Shown piece after piece: positions 28,362 to 36,796 of a stretch of 58,030 nt of DNA. Below the pieces are notes generated by a model. It was given only the letters and a program-made list of their open reading frames with translations, was not told the DNA's origin and did not search any database. Both the position numbers and the translations under genes were made by a program. Source of the DNA: Clostridia bacterium (GTDB lineage: Bacteria > Bacillota > Clostridia > Christensenellales > Aristaeellaceae); the NCBI GenBank assembly GCA_017526525.1, contig JAFXRG010000030.1, positions 1 to 58,030 of the forward strand, in the 5' to 3' direction. Within the stretch, counting starts at the first letter, position 1. Every line of letters starts with the position of its first letter.

Positions 28362-28367
28362 AGCAAT

Positions 28368-28391
28368 GGTTATTTATTTGAAAATATAACG
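28368..28391. promoter_or_regulatory. Candidate ModE-like operator
   Basis: GGTTATTTA, 6 nt, AATATAACG resembles the proteobacterial ModE site CGCTATATA-N6-TATATAACG: the right arm matches at 8 of 9 positions and the left at 6 of 9. It lies at the predicted transcription start, immediately upstream of a ModE-like gene, suggesting autorepression. Motif use in Clostridia is inference. Confidence 0.45.
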
Positions 28392-28431
28392 CTATCCGTA
28401 CGGCTTCGCGACAGATCAAGGAGGCATTTCT

Positions 28432-28815
28432 GTGGACATCGGGCAGGAAAGGCGTACCCCTGTGACAGCACGGGTCAAGCTGACGCTGTGCACGGATGAC
28501 CGGTTTTTTGGCCCGGGTGTGTGCGAGCTGCTGGAAAAAATACGGGAAACCGGCTCGATCCGGGCTGCCGCAAACCGGATGGATCTCTCCTATACAAAAG
28601 CGTGGAAAATCCTGAACCGGGCGGAAGAGGAACTGGGAACTTCCCTGATTACCCGGGTCAGCGGCGGACGGAACGGAGGCAGCTCCACCCTTACAGAAGC
28701 CGGCGGAAGGGCCGTGAGGGATTTCAGGGAAATCGAAACCAGGGTGCGGGAATACGCCAGCGAACAGCTGAAGGCGCATTACCGGACGTTCATGCCGGAA
28801 GAACAGGAGAAATAA
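28432..28815 (+). CDS. ModE-like winged-helix regulator (DNA-binding domain only)
   Basis: A 127-residue protein with the LysR/ModE-type HTH: GSIRAAANRMDLSYTKAWKI followed by LGTSLITRVSGGRNGGSSTLTEAG. It corresponds to the N-terminal domain of ModE; the molybdate-binding TOBE domains are absent, so any metal sensing must be done otherwise. Start is GTG 28432 with AAGGAGG 7 nt upstream. selD begins 3 nt after its stop, linking it to selenium activation. Target genes unknown; the inverted repeat at its own promoter is the first candidate. Confidence 0.87.
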   Translation: MDIGQERRTPVTARVKLTLCTDDRFFGPGVCELLEKIRETGSIRAAANRMDLSYTKAWKILNRAEEELGTSLITRVSGGRNGGSSTLTEAGGRAVRDFREIETRVREYASEQLKAHYRTFMPEEQEK

Positions 28816-28818
28816 GCA

Positions 28819-29862
28819 ATGGAAACCGAAGCAAAACTGACGAGACTTGCATCCTGCGCCGGGTGCGGCGCCAAGGTCGGAGCCGGTACGCTGGCTTCGC
28901 TGCTGAAGGATTTCAAAACACGGACGGATCCGCGGCTGGTGGTTGGCTTTGACAAGAGCGATGATGCCAGCGTTTATGTGATCAACGATGAGACTGCGCT
29001 GATTCAGACGGTGGACTTTTTTCCGCCGATCGTGGACGATCCCTACCTGTTCGGCCAGATTGCAGCGACCAATGCCATTTCAGACGTTTACGCCATGGGC
29101 GGGGAACCGAAACTGGCGCTGAACGTGCTGTGCGTGACGGAAAACATGGAAGAGGAATGGGTCCGGGAAATCCTCCGGGGCGGCTATGACAAGGCCTATG
29201 AAGCCGGGGTGATCATTTCCGGCGGGCACACGATTCACGGCAGTGAGCCGCTGTATGGCCTGGCGGTGACCGGCTTCGCAAAGCCGGAAAAGATCAGGCG
29301 GAACGATGCGGCAAAGCCCGGAGACGTCCTGATCCTGACAAAGAAGCTGGGGGTCGGGATCCTGACCACGGCGGCGAAGGCCGGGATGATGACGGATCCG
29401 GCGGTGATGGACCGGCTGTACCGGCAGATGACACAGCTGAATAAGGATGCCTGCGGGATCATGCAGCAATACCGGGTTCACAGCTGTACGGATGTGACGG
29501 GATTCGGACTGATGGGGCACAGCTGCGAGATGGCCCAGGGCAGCGGGTGTACGCTGCATCTCCGGACGGAACGGGTGCCCCTGCATCCGGAAGCGCTGGA
29601 GTACGCGGACATGGGACTGGTGCCGGCGGGAGCCTACCGGAACCGGGATTTTGCCGAAAAGGCGTCAGAGATCCGCGGCACCGTTTCCCGGCCGATGCAG
29701 GATGTCCTCTATGATCCCCAGACCAGCGGGGGACTGCTGATCGCCGTGGACGGCCGGGACGGGGAAGCGCTGCTGCGGGCACTGCGGGATGTGATTCCCG
29801 CGGCGGCGGAAATCGGATACGTCACGGAAGCGGAAGACAAAGCTATCATCGTTGAAGGGTGA
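28819..29862 (+). CDS. selD: Selenophosphate synthase
   Basis: A 347-residue ATP-dependent enzyme making selenophosphate from selenide. The active site is in the SCAGCGAKVGAG segment, with Cys16 and Lys19 at the catalytic positions; a normal cysteine codon is used, not selenocysteine. GFDKSDDASVYVI, TVDFFPPIVDDPYLFG and SGGHTIHG (ATP/metal) and DPQTSGGLL are conserved. No selA, selB or tRNA-Sec is in the window; the neighbours instead point to use of selenium for labile Mo-Se hydroxylases. Confidence 0.96.
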   Translation: METEAKLTRLASCAGCGAKVGAGTLASLLKDFKTRTDPRLVVGFDKSDDASVYVINDETALIQTVDFFPPIVDDPYLFGQIAATNAISDVYAMGGEPKLALNVLCVTENMEEEWVREILRGGYDKAYEAGVIISGGHTIHGSEPLYGLAVTGFAKPEKIRRNDAAKPGDVLILTKKLGVGILTTAAKAGMMTDPAVMDRLYRQMTQLNKDACGIMQQYRVHSCTDVTGFGLMGHSCEMAQGSGCTLHLRTERVPLHPEALEYADMGLVPAGAYRNRDFAEKASEIRGTVSRPMQDVLYDPQTSGGLLIAVDGRDGEALLRALRDVIPAAAEIGYVTEAEDKAIIVEG

Positions 29863-29869
29863 AACGGCC

Positions 29870-30685
29870 ATGATTATTGTTCGCGGAGCGGGAGACCTCA
29901 GCACGGGCACCATCCACCGGCTTTTCCGGGCCGGATTCCGGGTGCTGGCACTGGAAACGGAACGGCCTGCTGCCATCCGGCGGCAGGTTGCCTTTTCAGA
30001 GGCGGTTTATGACGGCACGGCTACGGTGGAGAACGTGACGGCGGTCCGGATCGGGACGGCGGAGGAGGCGGAAGACGCCTGGCGCCGGGGGCAGGTTCCG
30101 CTGCTGGTGGATCCTGCCGGGGACAGCATCCGGCAGCTGAAACCGGAGGCAGTGGTGGACGCGATTCTGGCAAAGAAAAACCTCGGAACCACCATGGACA
30201 TGGCAGAACTGACCATTGCCCTGGGTCCGGGATTTGAAGCGGGGAAAGACGTTCATTATGTGATTGAGACGATGAGGGGACACAACCTCGGCCGGATCAT
30301 ACCGCAGGGCTGCGCGGCACCGAACACCGGCATTCCCGGCATCATCGGCGGATACGGCGCGGAACGGGTGATTCATTCGCCGGCGGCCGGAACCTTCAGG
30401 CAGATGCGGGAAATCGGGGACACGGTACAGGCGGGGGAAACGATCGGCACCGTGGACTGCGGGAATGAAAGAATCCCTGTACGCACGCAGATTTCCGGAA
30501 TCCTTCGGGGGATTATCCGGGACGGATTTCCTGTGACAGAAGGCTTCAAGCTGGCGGACACGGATCCCCGGCTGGAAGAGAAGAAAAACTGCTTTACGAT
30601 TTCCGACAAAGCCCGGTGTATTGCCGGAAGCGTGCTGGAGCTGGTTACCGCGGCAACAGTGAACAGGGGAACGCATCCCGGCTGA
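29870..30685 (+). CDS. yqeB: YqeB, selenium-dependent molybdenum hydroxylase maturation protein (EF2563 family)
   Basis: A 271-residue member of the EF2563/YqeB family, a genomic marker for selenium-dependent molybdenum hydroxylases. It opens MIIVRGAGDLSTGTIHRLFRAG, a Rossmann-like glycine motif, and contains LGTTMDMAELTIALGPGF and a C-terminal biotinyl-like HSPAAGTFRQMREIGDTVQAGE segment. Biochemical role unproven. ATG 29870 is chosen; a TTG at 29852 overlapping selD is an alternative. Its 3' end overlaps the convergent yqeC by 41 bp. Confidence 0.92.
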   Translation: MIIVRGAGDLSTGTIHRLFRAGFRVLALETERPAAIRRQVAFSEAVYDGTATVENVTAVRIGTAEEAEDAWRRGQVPLLVDPAGDSIRQLKPEAVVDAILAKKNLGTTMDMAELTIALGPGFEAGKDVHYVIETMRGHNLGRIIPQGCAAPNTGIPGIIGGYGAERVIHSPAAGTFRQMREIGDTVQAGETIGTVDCGNERIPVRTQISGILRGIIRDGFPVTEGFKLADTDPRLEEKKNCFTISDKARCIAGSVLELVTAATVNRGTHPG

Positions 30686-31316
30686 TCAAGTCACAGAGAA
30701 GGCGGACATCTCCCGGATCCGCGGCATCCGCCTGATTGACCAGATAACAGTCCGCCAGGTTTTCCCGGTTGATGACGGCCGCAATATGTTCCGGACGAAC
30801 CGCTTCATCCGGCGTGATCCCTGCCAGGGAGGAAAAAAGCTCCGGACAGTGGCAGACTTCGGAAACCGGTTTTCCGATTCCGGAAGCACCGATGATTCCC
30901 ACCGTCACGGAAGAAACGGCCGGTATGACCGGCTCCGTGGAACGGTGGGCTTTGAGCGGGCGGCGGGCGGAACCGTCCGCTTCCACCAGAATATGATCCG
31001 CCTCAGAAAGCAATGCTTCAAACGGAACGGTACCGGAAGGGTCCGACAGCTTGCCGTCCGGACCGGGACGGCCCAGGCAGACGACCCGGTTCCGGAGCAG
31101 GAGGGAACGTAGTTTCCGGAGCGTTGGCTCCCGGCCGGCAGGATCGGTTTCCGCCAGCGGAAGATCCGCGAAGGGGAGAATATGGGTGGAGGTTGTCAGG
31201 AGCACGGTACCGGGCAGACGTCCGGACCAATAACGCAGGAAAGCGGTTTTGCCGCCGCTGCCGATGACGGAAATAAGCTTTCCGGCAGCGCGGAATTCAT
31301 CAAAGGGTCTGTACAT
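30645..31316 (-). CDS. yqeC: YqeC, selenium-dependent hydroxylase accessory protein
   Basis: A 223-residue protein of the YqeC family with a P-loop-like IGSGGKTAFLRYW at about residues 18-30 (GSGGKT), a TTSTHI motif and VEADGSARRPLKAH, resembling a nucleotide-dependent maturase. It co-occurs with YqeB and SelD in organisms with selenium-dependent molybdenum hydroxylases; function otherwise unknown. It is on the opposite strand to the rest of the maturation genes, with its own promoter, and its last 41 bp overlap yqeB. Confidence 0.9.
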   Translation of the reverse strand: MYRPFDEFRAAGKLISVIGSGGKTAFLRYWSGRLPGTVLLTTSTHILPFADLPLAETDPAGREPTLRKLRSLLLRNRVVCLGRPGPDGKLSDPSGTVPFEALLSEADHILVEADGSARRPLKAHRSTEPVIPAVSSVTVGIIGASGIGKPVSEVCHCPELFSSLAGITPDEAVRPEHIAAVINRENLADCYLVNQADAADPGDVRLLCDLISRDAFPCSLLPR

Positions 31317-31364
31317 GGTGCCAGCAGCCTCCCGGGAACGCTGTTCCGCTTTTTTATCGGTTCC

Positions 31365-31392
31365 ATGATAACACAGTTTCCGACAGGGTCAA
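31365..31392 (-). promoter_or_regulatory. Putative promoter of yqeC
   Basis: On the minus strand TTGACC, a 16-nt spacer and TATCAT, about 50 nt upstream of the yqeC start. I see no equally good promoter on the plus strand for the divergent gene at 31430. Confidence 0.5.
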
Positions 31393-31429
31393 AAAACTAT
31401 TTTTCCCGTGACAGCAAAGGAGGAAAGCC

Positions 31430-32485
31430 ATGCCGGGATTCTTTGAGTATATCGCATCCGGAAAGGAAAACGGATCTCTGACGGCCGCCTGGATCCTTGA
31501 AGGGGAAAACGCCGGCAGCGCTGCGGTTTTTCGCCGGGAGATGAAAGGATTTTTTCCTGTGTTCCGGGAGGAAAGCTTTCCGGAGGATACCGCACAGGAA
31601 ATCTGCGGGATTCCGCCTGAACGGACAGGCGTCCTGGAGACGGCGGGCGGCCGCGTTTTCCTGGAACGGCTTCCCGGGCAAAAAAAGCTGGTGATCTGCG
31701 GCGCCGGCCATGTGGCCCAGTCCCTGATTCGCCTGTGCCGGACGCTGGATTATGAAATCACGGTGACAGAAGACCGGGAGGAATACGCGGAGAAAGCCCG
31801 GGAAGCCGGCGCCCACCGCGTGATCTGCAGGCCGTTCGGGGAAGCGCTGGACGAAATGGACGGCGATTTTTCAACCGCCTTTGTGATTATGACCCGGGAG
31901 CATGCCCATGACATGGAATGCCTGAAACGAATTCTTGGGAAAAACTACGCGTATGCGGGTATGATGGGAAGCCGCAGCAGGACGGCACAGATCCGGGAAG
32001 AGCTGCTTGCGGAAGGCTTCGATTCCGGGAAAACGGAAGCGCTGCACATGCCGATCGGATTGCCGATCGGTTCCAGGACTCCGGAAGAAATCGCGGTTTC
32101 CGTGGCGGCGGAACTGATTTCGGTGCTGAATGCATCCGAATCCGGAGAAGGGTTTCCGCCCGGCATGGCGGAAGAGCTTGCGGCGACTTCCCGGGGCGTG
32201 CTGGCGATGATTGTGGAGAAAAACGGCGAAGCTCCGCGAAAACCGGGAACAAAAATGCTTGTGAGAAGCGACGGAAGCGCTTTGGGAACCATCGGCGGCG
32301 GAAGCGCGGAGGCTGCGATTCTGCGTACTGCGGGGAAAATGATCCGGGACGGGGAACGGGAAAGCCGGCTGATCCGGATCAGCATGAAAAAAGGAACGAT
32401 GTACTGCGGGGGAGAAATAACGGTTTTCCTGATGCCACTGGAAAACGGGCAGCAACAGGGCCGGGAGAAAGGAAAGACACAATGA
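31430..32485 (+). CDS. XdhC/CoxI-family hydroxylase maturation factor with reversed domain order
   Basis: A 351-residue protein related to XdhC/CoxI factors, which load and sulfurate (here possibly selenate) the molybdenum cofactor. The NAD-type Rossmann domain comes first (KKLVICGAGHVAQSLIRLCR, about residue 86, through AYAGMMGSRSRTAQIREELL), and the XdhC_CoxI domain (KMLVRSDGSALGTIGGGSAEAAIL, about 280-305) lies at the C-terminus. In classical XdhC the order is the opposite. AGGAGG precedes the ATG. The stop overlaps the next gene by 4 nt. Confidence 0.88.
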   Translation: MPGFFEYIASGKENGSLTAAWILEGENAGSAAVFRREMKGFFPVFREESFPEDTAQEICGIPPERTGVLETAGGRVFLERLPGQKKLVICGAGHVAQSLIRLCRTLDYEITVTEDREEYAEKAREAGAHRVICRPFGEALDEMDGDFSTAFVIMTREHAHDMECLKRILGKNYAYAGMMGSRSRTAQIREELLAEGFDSGKTEALHMPIGLPIGSRTPEEIAVSVAAELISVLNASESGEGFPPGMAEELAATSRGVLAMIVEKNGEAPRKPGTKMLVRSDGSALGTIGGGSAEAAILRTAGKMIRDGERESRLIRISMKKGTMYCGGEITVFLMPLENGQQQGREKGKTQ

Positions 32486-33504
32486 AGCTGATCAGAACCG
32501 AGGAAGCCGTCGGGCACGTGCTGTGCCACGATATGACGCAGATTATTCCCGGTGTATACAAAGATGCCCGGTTCCGCAAGGGCCATATTGTGACGGAAGA
32601 GGATATTCCGGTTCTTCTTGCCATGGGCAAGGAAAACCTGTATGTATGGGAAAAAACGGAAGGAATGCTTCACGAGGATGAGGCAGCGCAGCGGCTGTGC
32701 AATCTGTGCATCGGAGAGCATATGCGCCCGTCGGCTGTGAAAGAGGGAAAGATTGAACTGACCGCAGATACGGACGGCCTTTTTGAGGTGGATACAGAAC
32801 GGCTGTACGCGGTTAACGCAATTGACGAGCTGATGATTGCCACAAGGCATACGGATACTGCAGTGCATCCGGGAGACAAGCTGGCGGGTATGCGGGTGAT
32901 TCCCCTGGTGATTGACGAGGAAAAACTGATCCGGGCGGAACAGGCGGCGGGCAGCCGGCCGATTCTTCGGGTCACTCCCTGGAAACTGAAAACAGCCGCG
33001 ATCATCACTACCGGCAGCGAAGTGGCCAAAGGACTGATCCGGGACAGTTTCACTCCGGTCGTTCAGCAGAAACTGGCTGCTTTCGGCATTGGGACGGTGA
33101 GTCATACCCTGGCGGGGGATGACCAGGAGCGGATCCGGGACGAAATCATCCGGGCGCATGAGGCAGGAACCGATCTGATTCTCTGTACCGGCGGCATGAG
33201 CGTGGATCCGGACGACCGGACTCCCGGGGCCATTGCCCGCAGCGGCGTAAAGGTTGTAACCTACGGCGCACCGACCCTGCCCGGCGCCATGTTCTGCCTG
33301 GGGTATTATGAGGACGGGACGCCGGTGGCCGGTTTGCCGGGCTGCGTTATGTACGCAGCGGCGACGATTTTTGACCTGGTGATGCCCCGGATTGCCGCGG
33401 GGGTTTCCCTGACGCGGGAGGATTTCATCCGGCTCGGCCACGGCGGGCTGTGCCTGGGGTGCGAAACCTGCCATTATCCCGTATGCTCTTTTGGCCGAGG
33501 ATAA
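32482..33504 (+). CDS. MoeA-like molybdopterin-binding protein with Cys-rich C-terminus
   Basis: A 340-residue protein with a MoCF-biosynthesis domain: TTGSEVAKGLIRDSFTPVV, LCTGGMSVDPDDRTPGAIA and LPGCVMYAA, the residues that bind molybdopterin in MoeA/MogA. It lacks part of the MoeA N-terminal region. The tail contains CLGCETCHYPVC, a four-cysteine cluster close to the C-terminus that suggests metal, Fe-S or persulfide/selenide chemistry. ATG 32482 overlaps the previous stop (ATGA). Presumably inserts molybdate or handles the activated cofactor for the hydroxylases. Confidence 0.87.
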   Translation: MKLIRTEEAVGHVLCHDMTQIIPGVYKDARFRKGHIVTEEDIPVLLAMGKENLYVWEKTEGMLHEDEAAQRLCNLCIGEHMRPSAVKEGKIELTADTDGLFEVDTERLYAVNAIDELMIATRHTDTAVHPGDKLAGMRVIPLVIDEEKLIRAEQAAGSRPILRVTPWKLKTAAIITTGSEVAKGLIRDSFTPVVQQKLAAFGIGTVSHTLAGDDQERIRDEIIRAHEAGTDLILCTGGMSVDPDDRTPGAIARSGVKVVTYGAPTLPGAMFCLGYYEDGTPVAGLPGCVMYAAATIFDLVMPRIAAGVSLTREDFIRLGHGGLCLGCETCHYPVCSFGRG

Positions 33505-33508
33505 GCAA

Positions 33509-34486
33509 ATGACGATGAAAGACCGATACGGCCGGACAATCAACTATATGCGGATTTCCGTTACAGACCGGTGCAACCTGCAGTGCAGGTACTGCATGCC
33601 GGACGTGAACGGGCACCTGCCCATGGACCGCCTGCTCACCTATGAGGAGATTGCTTTCGTCTGCGCCCAGGCGGCAAGCCTGGGAATCGACCGGTTCAGG
33701 ATTACGGGCGGAGAACCGCTGGTCAGGAAAGACTGCGAGGTGCTGGTTGACCTGCTGAAACAGGTTCCGGGGATCCGGCAGGTTGCGCTGACGACCAACG
33801 GGGTGCTGCTGGGCGAACAACTGGACGGGCTGACAAAGGCCGGACTGGATGCCGTGAACGTCAGCCTGGATACGCTGGACCGTGCACAGTACAGGGCAAT
33901 CACGGGCAGGGATGAACTGAACCGGGTGCTTGACTCCGTATACCGGGCTGCCGGAAGACTGCCGGTGAAAATCAACTGTGTGGTTCAGAAGGGGATCAAT
34001 GAGGACGCACCGGTGAAGCTGGCAACGCTGGCCAGGGAGCTGCCGCTGGACGTTCGGTTTATTGAACTGATGCCCATCGGCGCCGGAACGGACCTGGAAA
34101 CCGTGCCGAACACGGAGGTCCTGGCCATGATCGAGGAACAATACGGCAAAACGGTGGAGGACGCCCGGCCCCGGGGAAACGGGCCGGCGGTTTACCGGCG
34201 TCCCGATGGATTTACAGGCCGGATCGGGTTTATCAGCGCGGTGCACGGGAAGTTCTGCAGCACATGCAACCGGATGCGGCTGACATCCACCGGGGAGCTG
34301 AAGCCGTGCTTATGCTATGGCGATACGGTTCCCCTCCGGGAAATCCTGCGGGACGGCATTGCGGAGAAGGAGGAACGGATTCGGGCAAAAATCCGGGAGG
34401 CTGTGATGATGAAGCCGGAAGCCCATTGCTTTGAACACAGGGAGAACGTGACGGAACACAGGAAAATGGCTCAGATAGGAGGCTGA
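33509..34486 (+). CDS. moaA: GTP 3',8-cyclase
   Basis: A 325-residue radical SAM enzyme that starts molybdopterin synthesis from GTP. The SAM cluster is C22-x3-C26-x2-C29 ([12 protein letters not shown]), followed by [10 protein letters not shown]; the C-terminal cluster [20 protein letters not shown] binds the second [4Fe-4S]. GAGG lies 8 nt before ATG 33509; a second ATG 6 nt further has poorer spacing. The usual terminal GG is present (QIGG). Starts 4 nt after the MoeA-like stop, within the cofactor operon. Confidence 0.96.
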   Translation: MTMKDRYGRTINYMRISVTDRCNLQCRYCMPDVNGHLPMDRLLTYEEIAFVCAQAASLGIDRFRITGGEPLVRKDCEVLVDLLKQVPGIRQVALTTNGVLLGEQLDGLTKAGLDAVNVSLDTLDRAQYRAITGRDELNRVLDSVYRAAGRLPVKINCVVQKGINEDAPVKLATLARELPLDVRFIELMPIGAGTDLETVPNTEVLAMIEEQYGKTVEDARPRGNGPAVYRRPDGFTGRIGFISAVHGKFCSTCNRMRLTSTGELKPCLCYGDTVPLREILRDGIAEKEERIRAKIREAVMMKPEAHCFEHRENVTEHRKMAQIGG

Positions 34487-34488
34487 AG

Positions 34489-34992
34489 ATGGAATTTACC
34501 CATTTTGACCCGGGCGGCAAAGCCTGGATGGTGGATGTGAGCGGGAAGGACGATACCCGGCGGGAAGCAGTTGCGGCGGGCGTGATCAGGATGAGCCGGG
34601 AATGCTTTGACCGGGTGGCTGCAGGCACCATGGAGAAGGGCGATGTGCTGGGAACAGCACGGATTGCCGGAATTACAGGTGCGAAAAAGACATCGGACCT
34701 GATTCCGCTGTGCCATATTCTGGCCCTGACAAAAGCGGCTGTTGAGTTTGAACTGCTGCCGGAGGAATGCGCGGTCCGGGCGGTCTGCTCCGCGGGAACC
34801 GTCGGGAAAACAGGTGTGGAGATGGAAGCGCTGACAGGCGTCAGCTGTGCCCTGCTGACCATTTATGATATGTGCAAGGCAGTGGATAAAACCATGGAAA
34901 TCGGACAGATCATGCTTGTGGAAAAGAGCGGCGGAAGAAGCGGGCTGTTTGTGAACCCGCGTACAGGCAACGGGAAAGCAGGTGAACGGTAG
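34489..34992 (+). CDS. moaC: Cyclic pyranopterin monophosphate synthase
   Basis: A 167-residue MoaC which, with MoaA, forms cyclic pyranopterin monophosphate. Conserved blocks [11 protein letters not shown] (about 64-74) and [20 protein letters not shown] with CKAVDK are complete. It starts 2 nt after moaA and its 3' end overlaps the MOSC-MogA gene by 11 nt. MoaD, MoaE and MoeB, needed for the next step, are not in the window. Confidence 0.96.
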   Translation: MEFTHFDPGGKAWMVDVSGKDDTRREAVAAGVIRMSRECFDRVAAGTMEKGDVLGTARIAGITGAKKTSDLIPLCHILALTKAAVEFELLPEECAVRAVCSAGTVGKTGVEMEALTGVSCALLTIYDMCKAVDKTMEIGQIMLVEKSGGRSGLFVNPRTGNGKAGER

Positions 34993-35941
34993 GGTGGAAC
35001 TGCAGGGAAAGGTCAGGGCAGTCTGTATCAGTCCGGAAAAAGGAACGGAAAAACGTCCGGTGGAGAAGGGTGTCTTCATCAGGGATTACGGAATCGAAAA
35101 GGACGCCCATGCCGGGAACGGACACCGACAGGTAAGTCTGCTTTCCTATGACAGCGTACAGGAGTTCAACCGGCGGGGCGGCGGCGTAACGGACGGCGCC
35201 TTCGGAGAGAATCTCCTGGTGGAGGGGTTGGACCTGAAACAATTGCCCGTGGACTCGATCCTCCGGTGCGGGACGGTAGTGCTCCGCGTGACCCAGATCG
35301 GCAAGGACTGCCACAGCGACTGCGCAATCCGCCGGCGGACCGGAGACTGCATTATGCCGCGGGAAGGCGTGTTTGCAGAGGTGCTGGCTGGCGGGGAAAT
35401 CCTGCCCGGAGACCGGATGACAGCAGAAATGCCGGATCCGGGGCGGCCGTTCCGGGCGGCGGTGATCACCCTGAGCGACAAAGGGGCCCGGGGAGAACGG
35501 GAGGATGCCAGCGGGCCTGAAGCGGTCCGGATGTTGAAGGAGGCAGGATATGAAATCATTGAGACCCTCCTGCTTCCGGATGAACCGGAGATGCTGAAAA
35601 AGGCCCTGTGCCGCCTGGCGGATCAGCGGCAGGCGGATCTGATCCTTACCAGCGGCGGAACGGGTTTTTCACCGCGGGACCGGACACCGGAGGCCACCAT
35701 GGCCGTTGCGGACCGGAACGCGCCGGGCATTGCGGAATACATCCGGATGAAATCCATGGAAGTGACAAAGCGGGCCATGCTGGGCAGGGGCGTGTCTGTG
35801 ATCCGGAAAAAAACACTGATTATCAACCTGCCGGGGAGCCCGAAGGCGGTCAGGGAAAGCCTTGGATTTATTCTTGATTCGCTGGAGCATGGGCTGAGCG
35901 TGCTGCGAAACAGCGTGAATGAATGCGGAAGCAATCCGTAA
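34982..35941 (+). CDS. MOSC domain fused to MogA/MoaB-type molybdopterin adenylyltransferase
   Basis: A 319-residue two-domain protein. Residues about 5-150 form a MOSC (sulfur-carrier) domain, with [25 protein letters not shown] and [10 protein letters not shown] containing the candidate carrier cysteines. Residues about 155-310 are a MogA-like domain: [40 protein letters not shown] and [14 protein letters not shown]. This joins cofactor adenylation with sulfur or selenium handling. GTG 34982 is given; a GTG at 34994 is an alternative. Confidence 0.9.
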   Translation: MNGRVELQGKVRAVCISPEKGTEKRPVEKGVFIRDYGIEKDAHAGNGHRQVSLLSYDSVQEFNRRGGGVTDGAFGENLLVEGLDLKQLPVDSILRCGTVVLRVTQIGKDCHSDCAIRRRTGDCIMPREGVFAEVLAGGEILPGDRMTAEMPDPGRPFRAAVITLSDKGARGEREDASGPEAVRMLKEAGYEIIETLLLPDEPEMLKKALCRLADQRQADLILTSGGTGFSPRDRTPEATMAVADRNAPGIAEYIRMKSMEVTKRAMLGRGVSVIRKKTLIINLPGSPKAVRESLGFILDSLEHGLSVLRNSVNECGSNP

Positions 35942-35968
35942 AGAATCATCGGGAAAGGAAGAGCTTTC

Positions 35969-36793
35969 ATGAAAAAGATCCTGGTGCTTATCCTGTGCGC
36001 CGCTCTGATGACGGCGGCCTGTTCCGCCGCGACGGAAGAAGTGAAAACAGAAGTAGTTGTTTTCGCGGCGGCCTCGCTGACGGAAGCCCTGACGGAGATC
36101 AAAACCCTGTACGAAGAAACACATCCGGAAATTACGCTCGTTTTTAATTTTGACTCCTCCGGGACGCTGAAAACGCAGATACAGGAAGGCGCGCTGTGCG
36201 ACGTGTTTATATCGGCAGCGCCCAAGCAAATGAACCAGCTGGACATTTCCAAAGACGAAGAGAAGAATCCGGACAGGCTGGATTATGTGCTGAAAGACAG
36301 CCGGACAGACCTGCTGGAAAACAAGGTGGCCCTGGTGGCACCGGCCGGAAATCCGAAGGGCATCAAAAGCTTTGATGAACTGGCACAGCGGCTGAAGAAT
36401 GACGGAATCCTGATGGCAACGGGGAATTCTGATGTGCCTGTTGGACAGTATACGCAAAAGATCCTGGCGTATTACGGGCTGAACGAAGAAGAACTGGCGA
36501 AAGCCGGAAGGATTACCTACGGATCCAACGTGAAGGAAGTGACCACCCAGGTTACGGAGGCCAGCGTCGACTGCGGTGTGGTTTACGGCACGGATGCTTT
36601 CAGCGCGGGGCTGGATGTGATCGATACGGCGACGGCGGAAATGTGCGGACAGGTGATTTATCCGGCGGCAGTGATGAAAAACAGCACGGTGCAGGAGGCT
36701 GCGCGGGCTTTCCTGGATTATCTCAGGGAAGAAGAGGCTGTACAGGTTTTTGAAGGAATCGGATTTTCGGCAATCAAAACGGAGCAGGAATAA
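35969..36793 (+). CDS. modA: Molybdate ABC transporter substrate-binding lipoprotein
   Basis: A 274-residue extracytoplasmic molybdate-binding protein. A signal peptide with lipobox LMTAAC gives lipidation at Cys18. VVVFAAASLTEALTEI, FNFDSSGTLKTQI and the later GNSDVPVGQYTQKIL segments are the oxyanion-binding features of ModA. AAGGAAG precedes the ATG. modB follows after 3 nt. Tungstate binding cannot be excluded. Confidence 0.95.
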   Translation: MKKILVLILCAALMTAACSAATEEVKTEVVVFAAASLTEALTEIKTLYEETHPEITLVFNFDSSGTLKTQIQEGALCDVFISAAPKQMNQLDISKDEEKNPDRLDYVLKDSRTDLLENKVALVAPAGNPKGIKSFDELAQRLKNDGILMATGNSDVPVGQYTQKILAYYGLNEEELAKAGRITYGSNVKEVTTQVTEASVDCGVVYGTDAFSAGLDVIDTATAEMCGQVIYPAAVMKNSTVQEAARAFLDYLREEEAVQVFEGIGFSAIKTEQE

Positions 36794-36796
36794 AAC

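Noticed and set aside
28819-29862. Selenocysteine codon in selD or other genes
   Set aside because: SelD has cysteine codons at the active site, and I saw no gene in this locus that needs an in-frame TGA to be complete.
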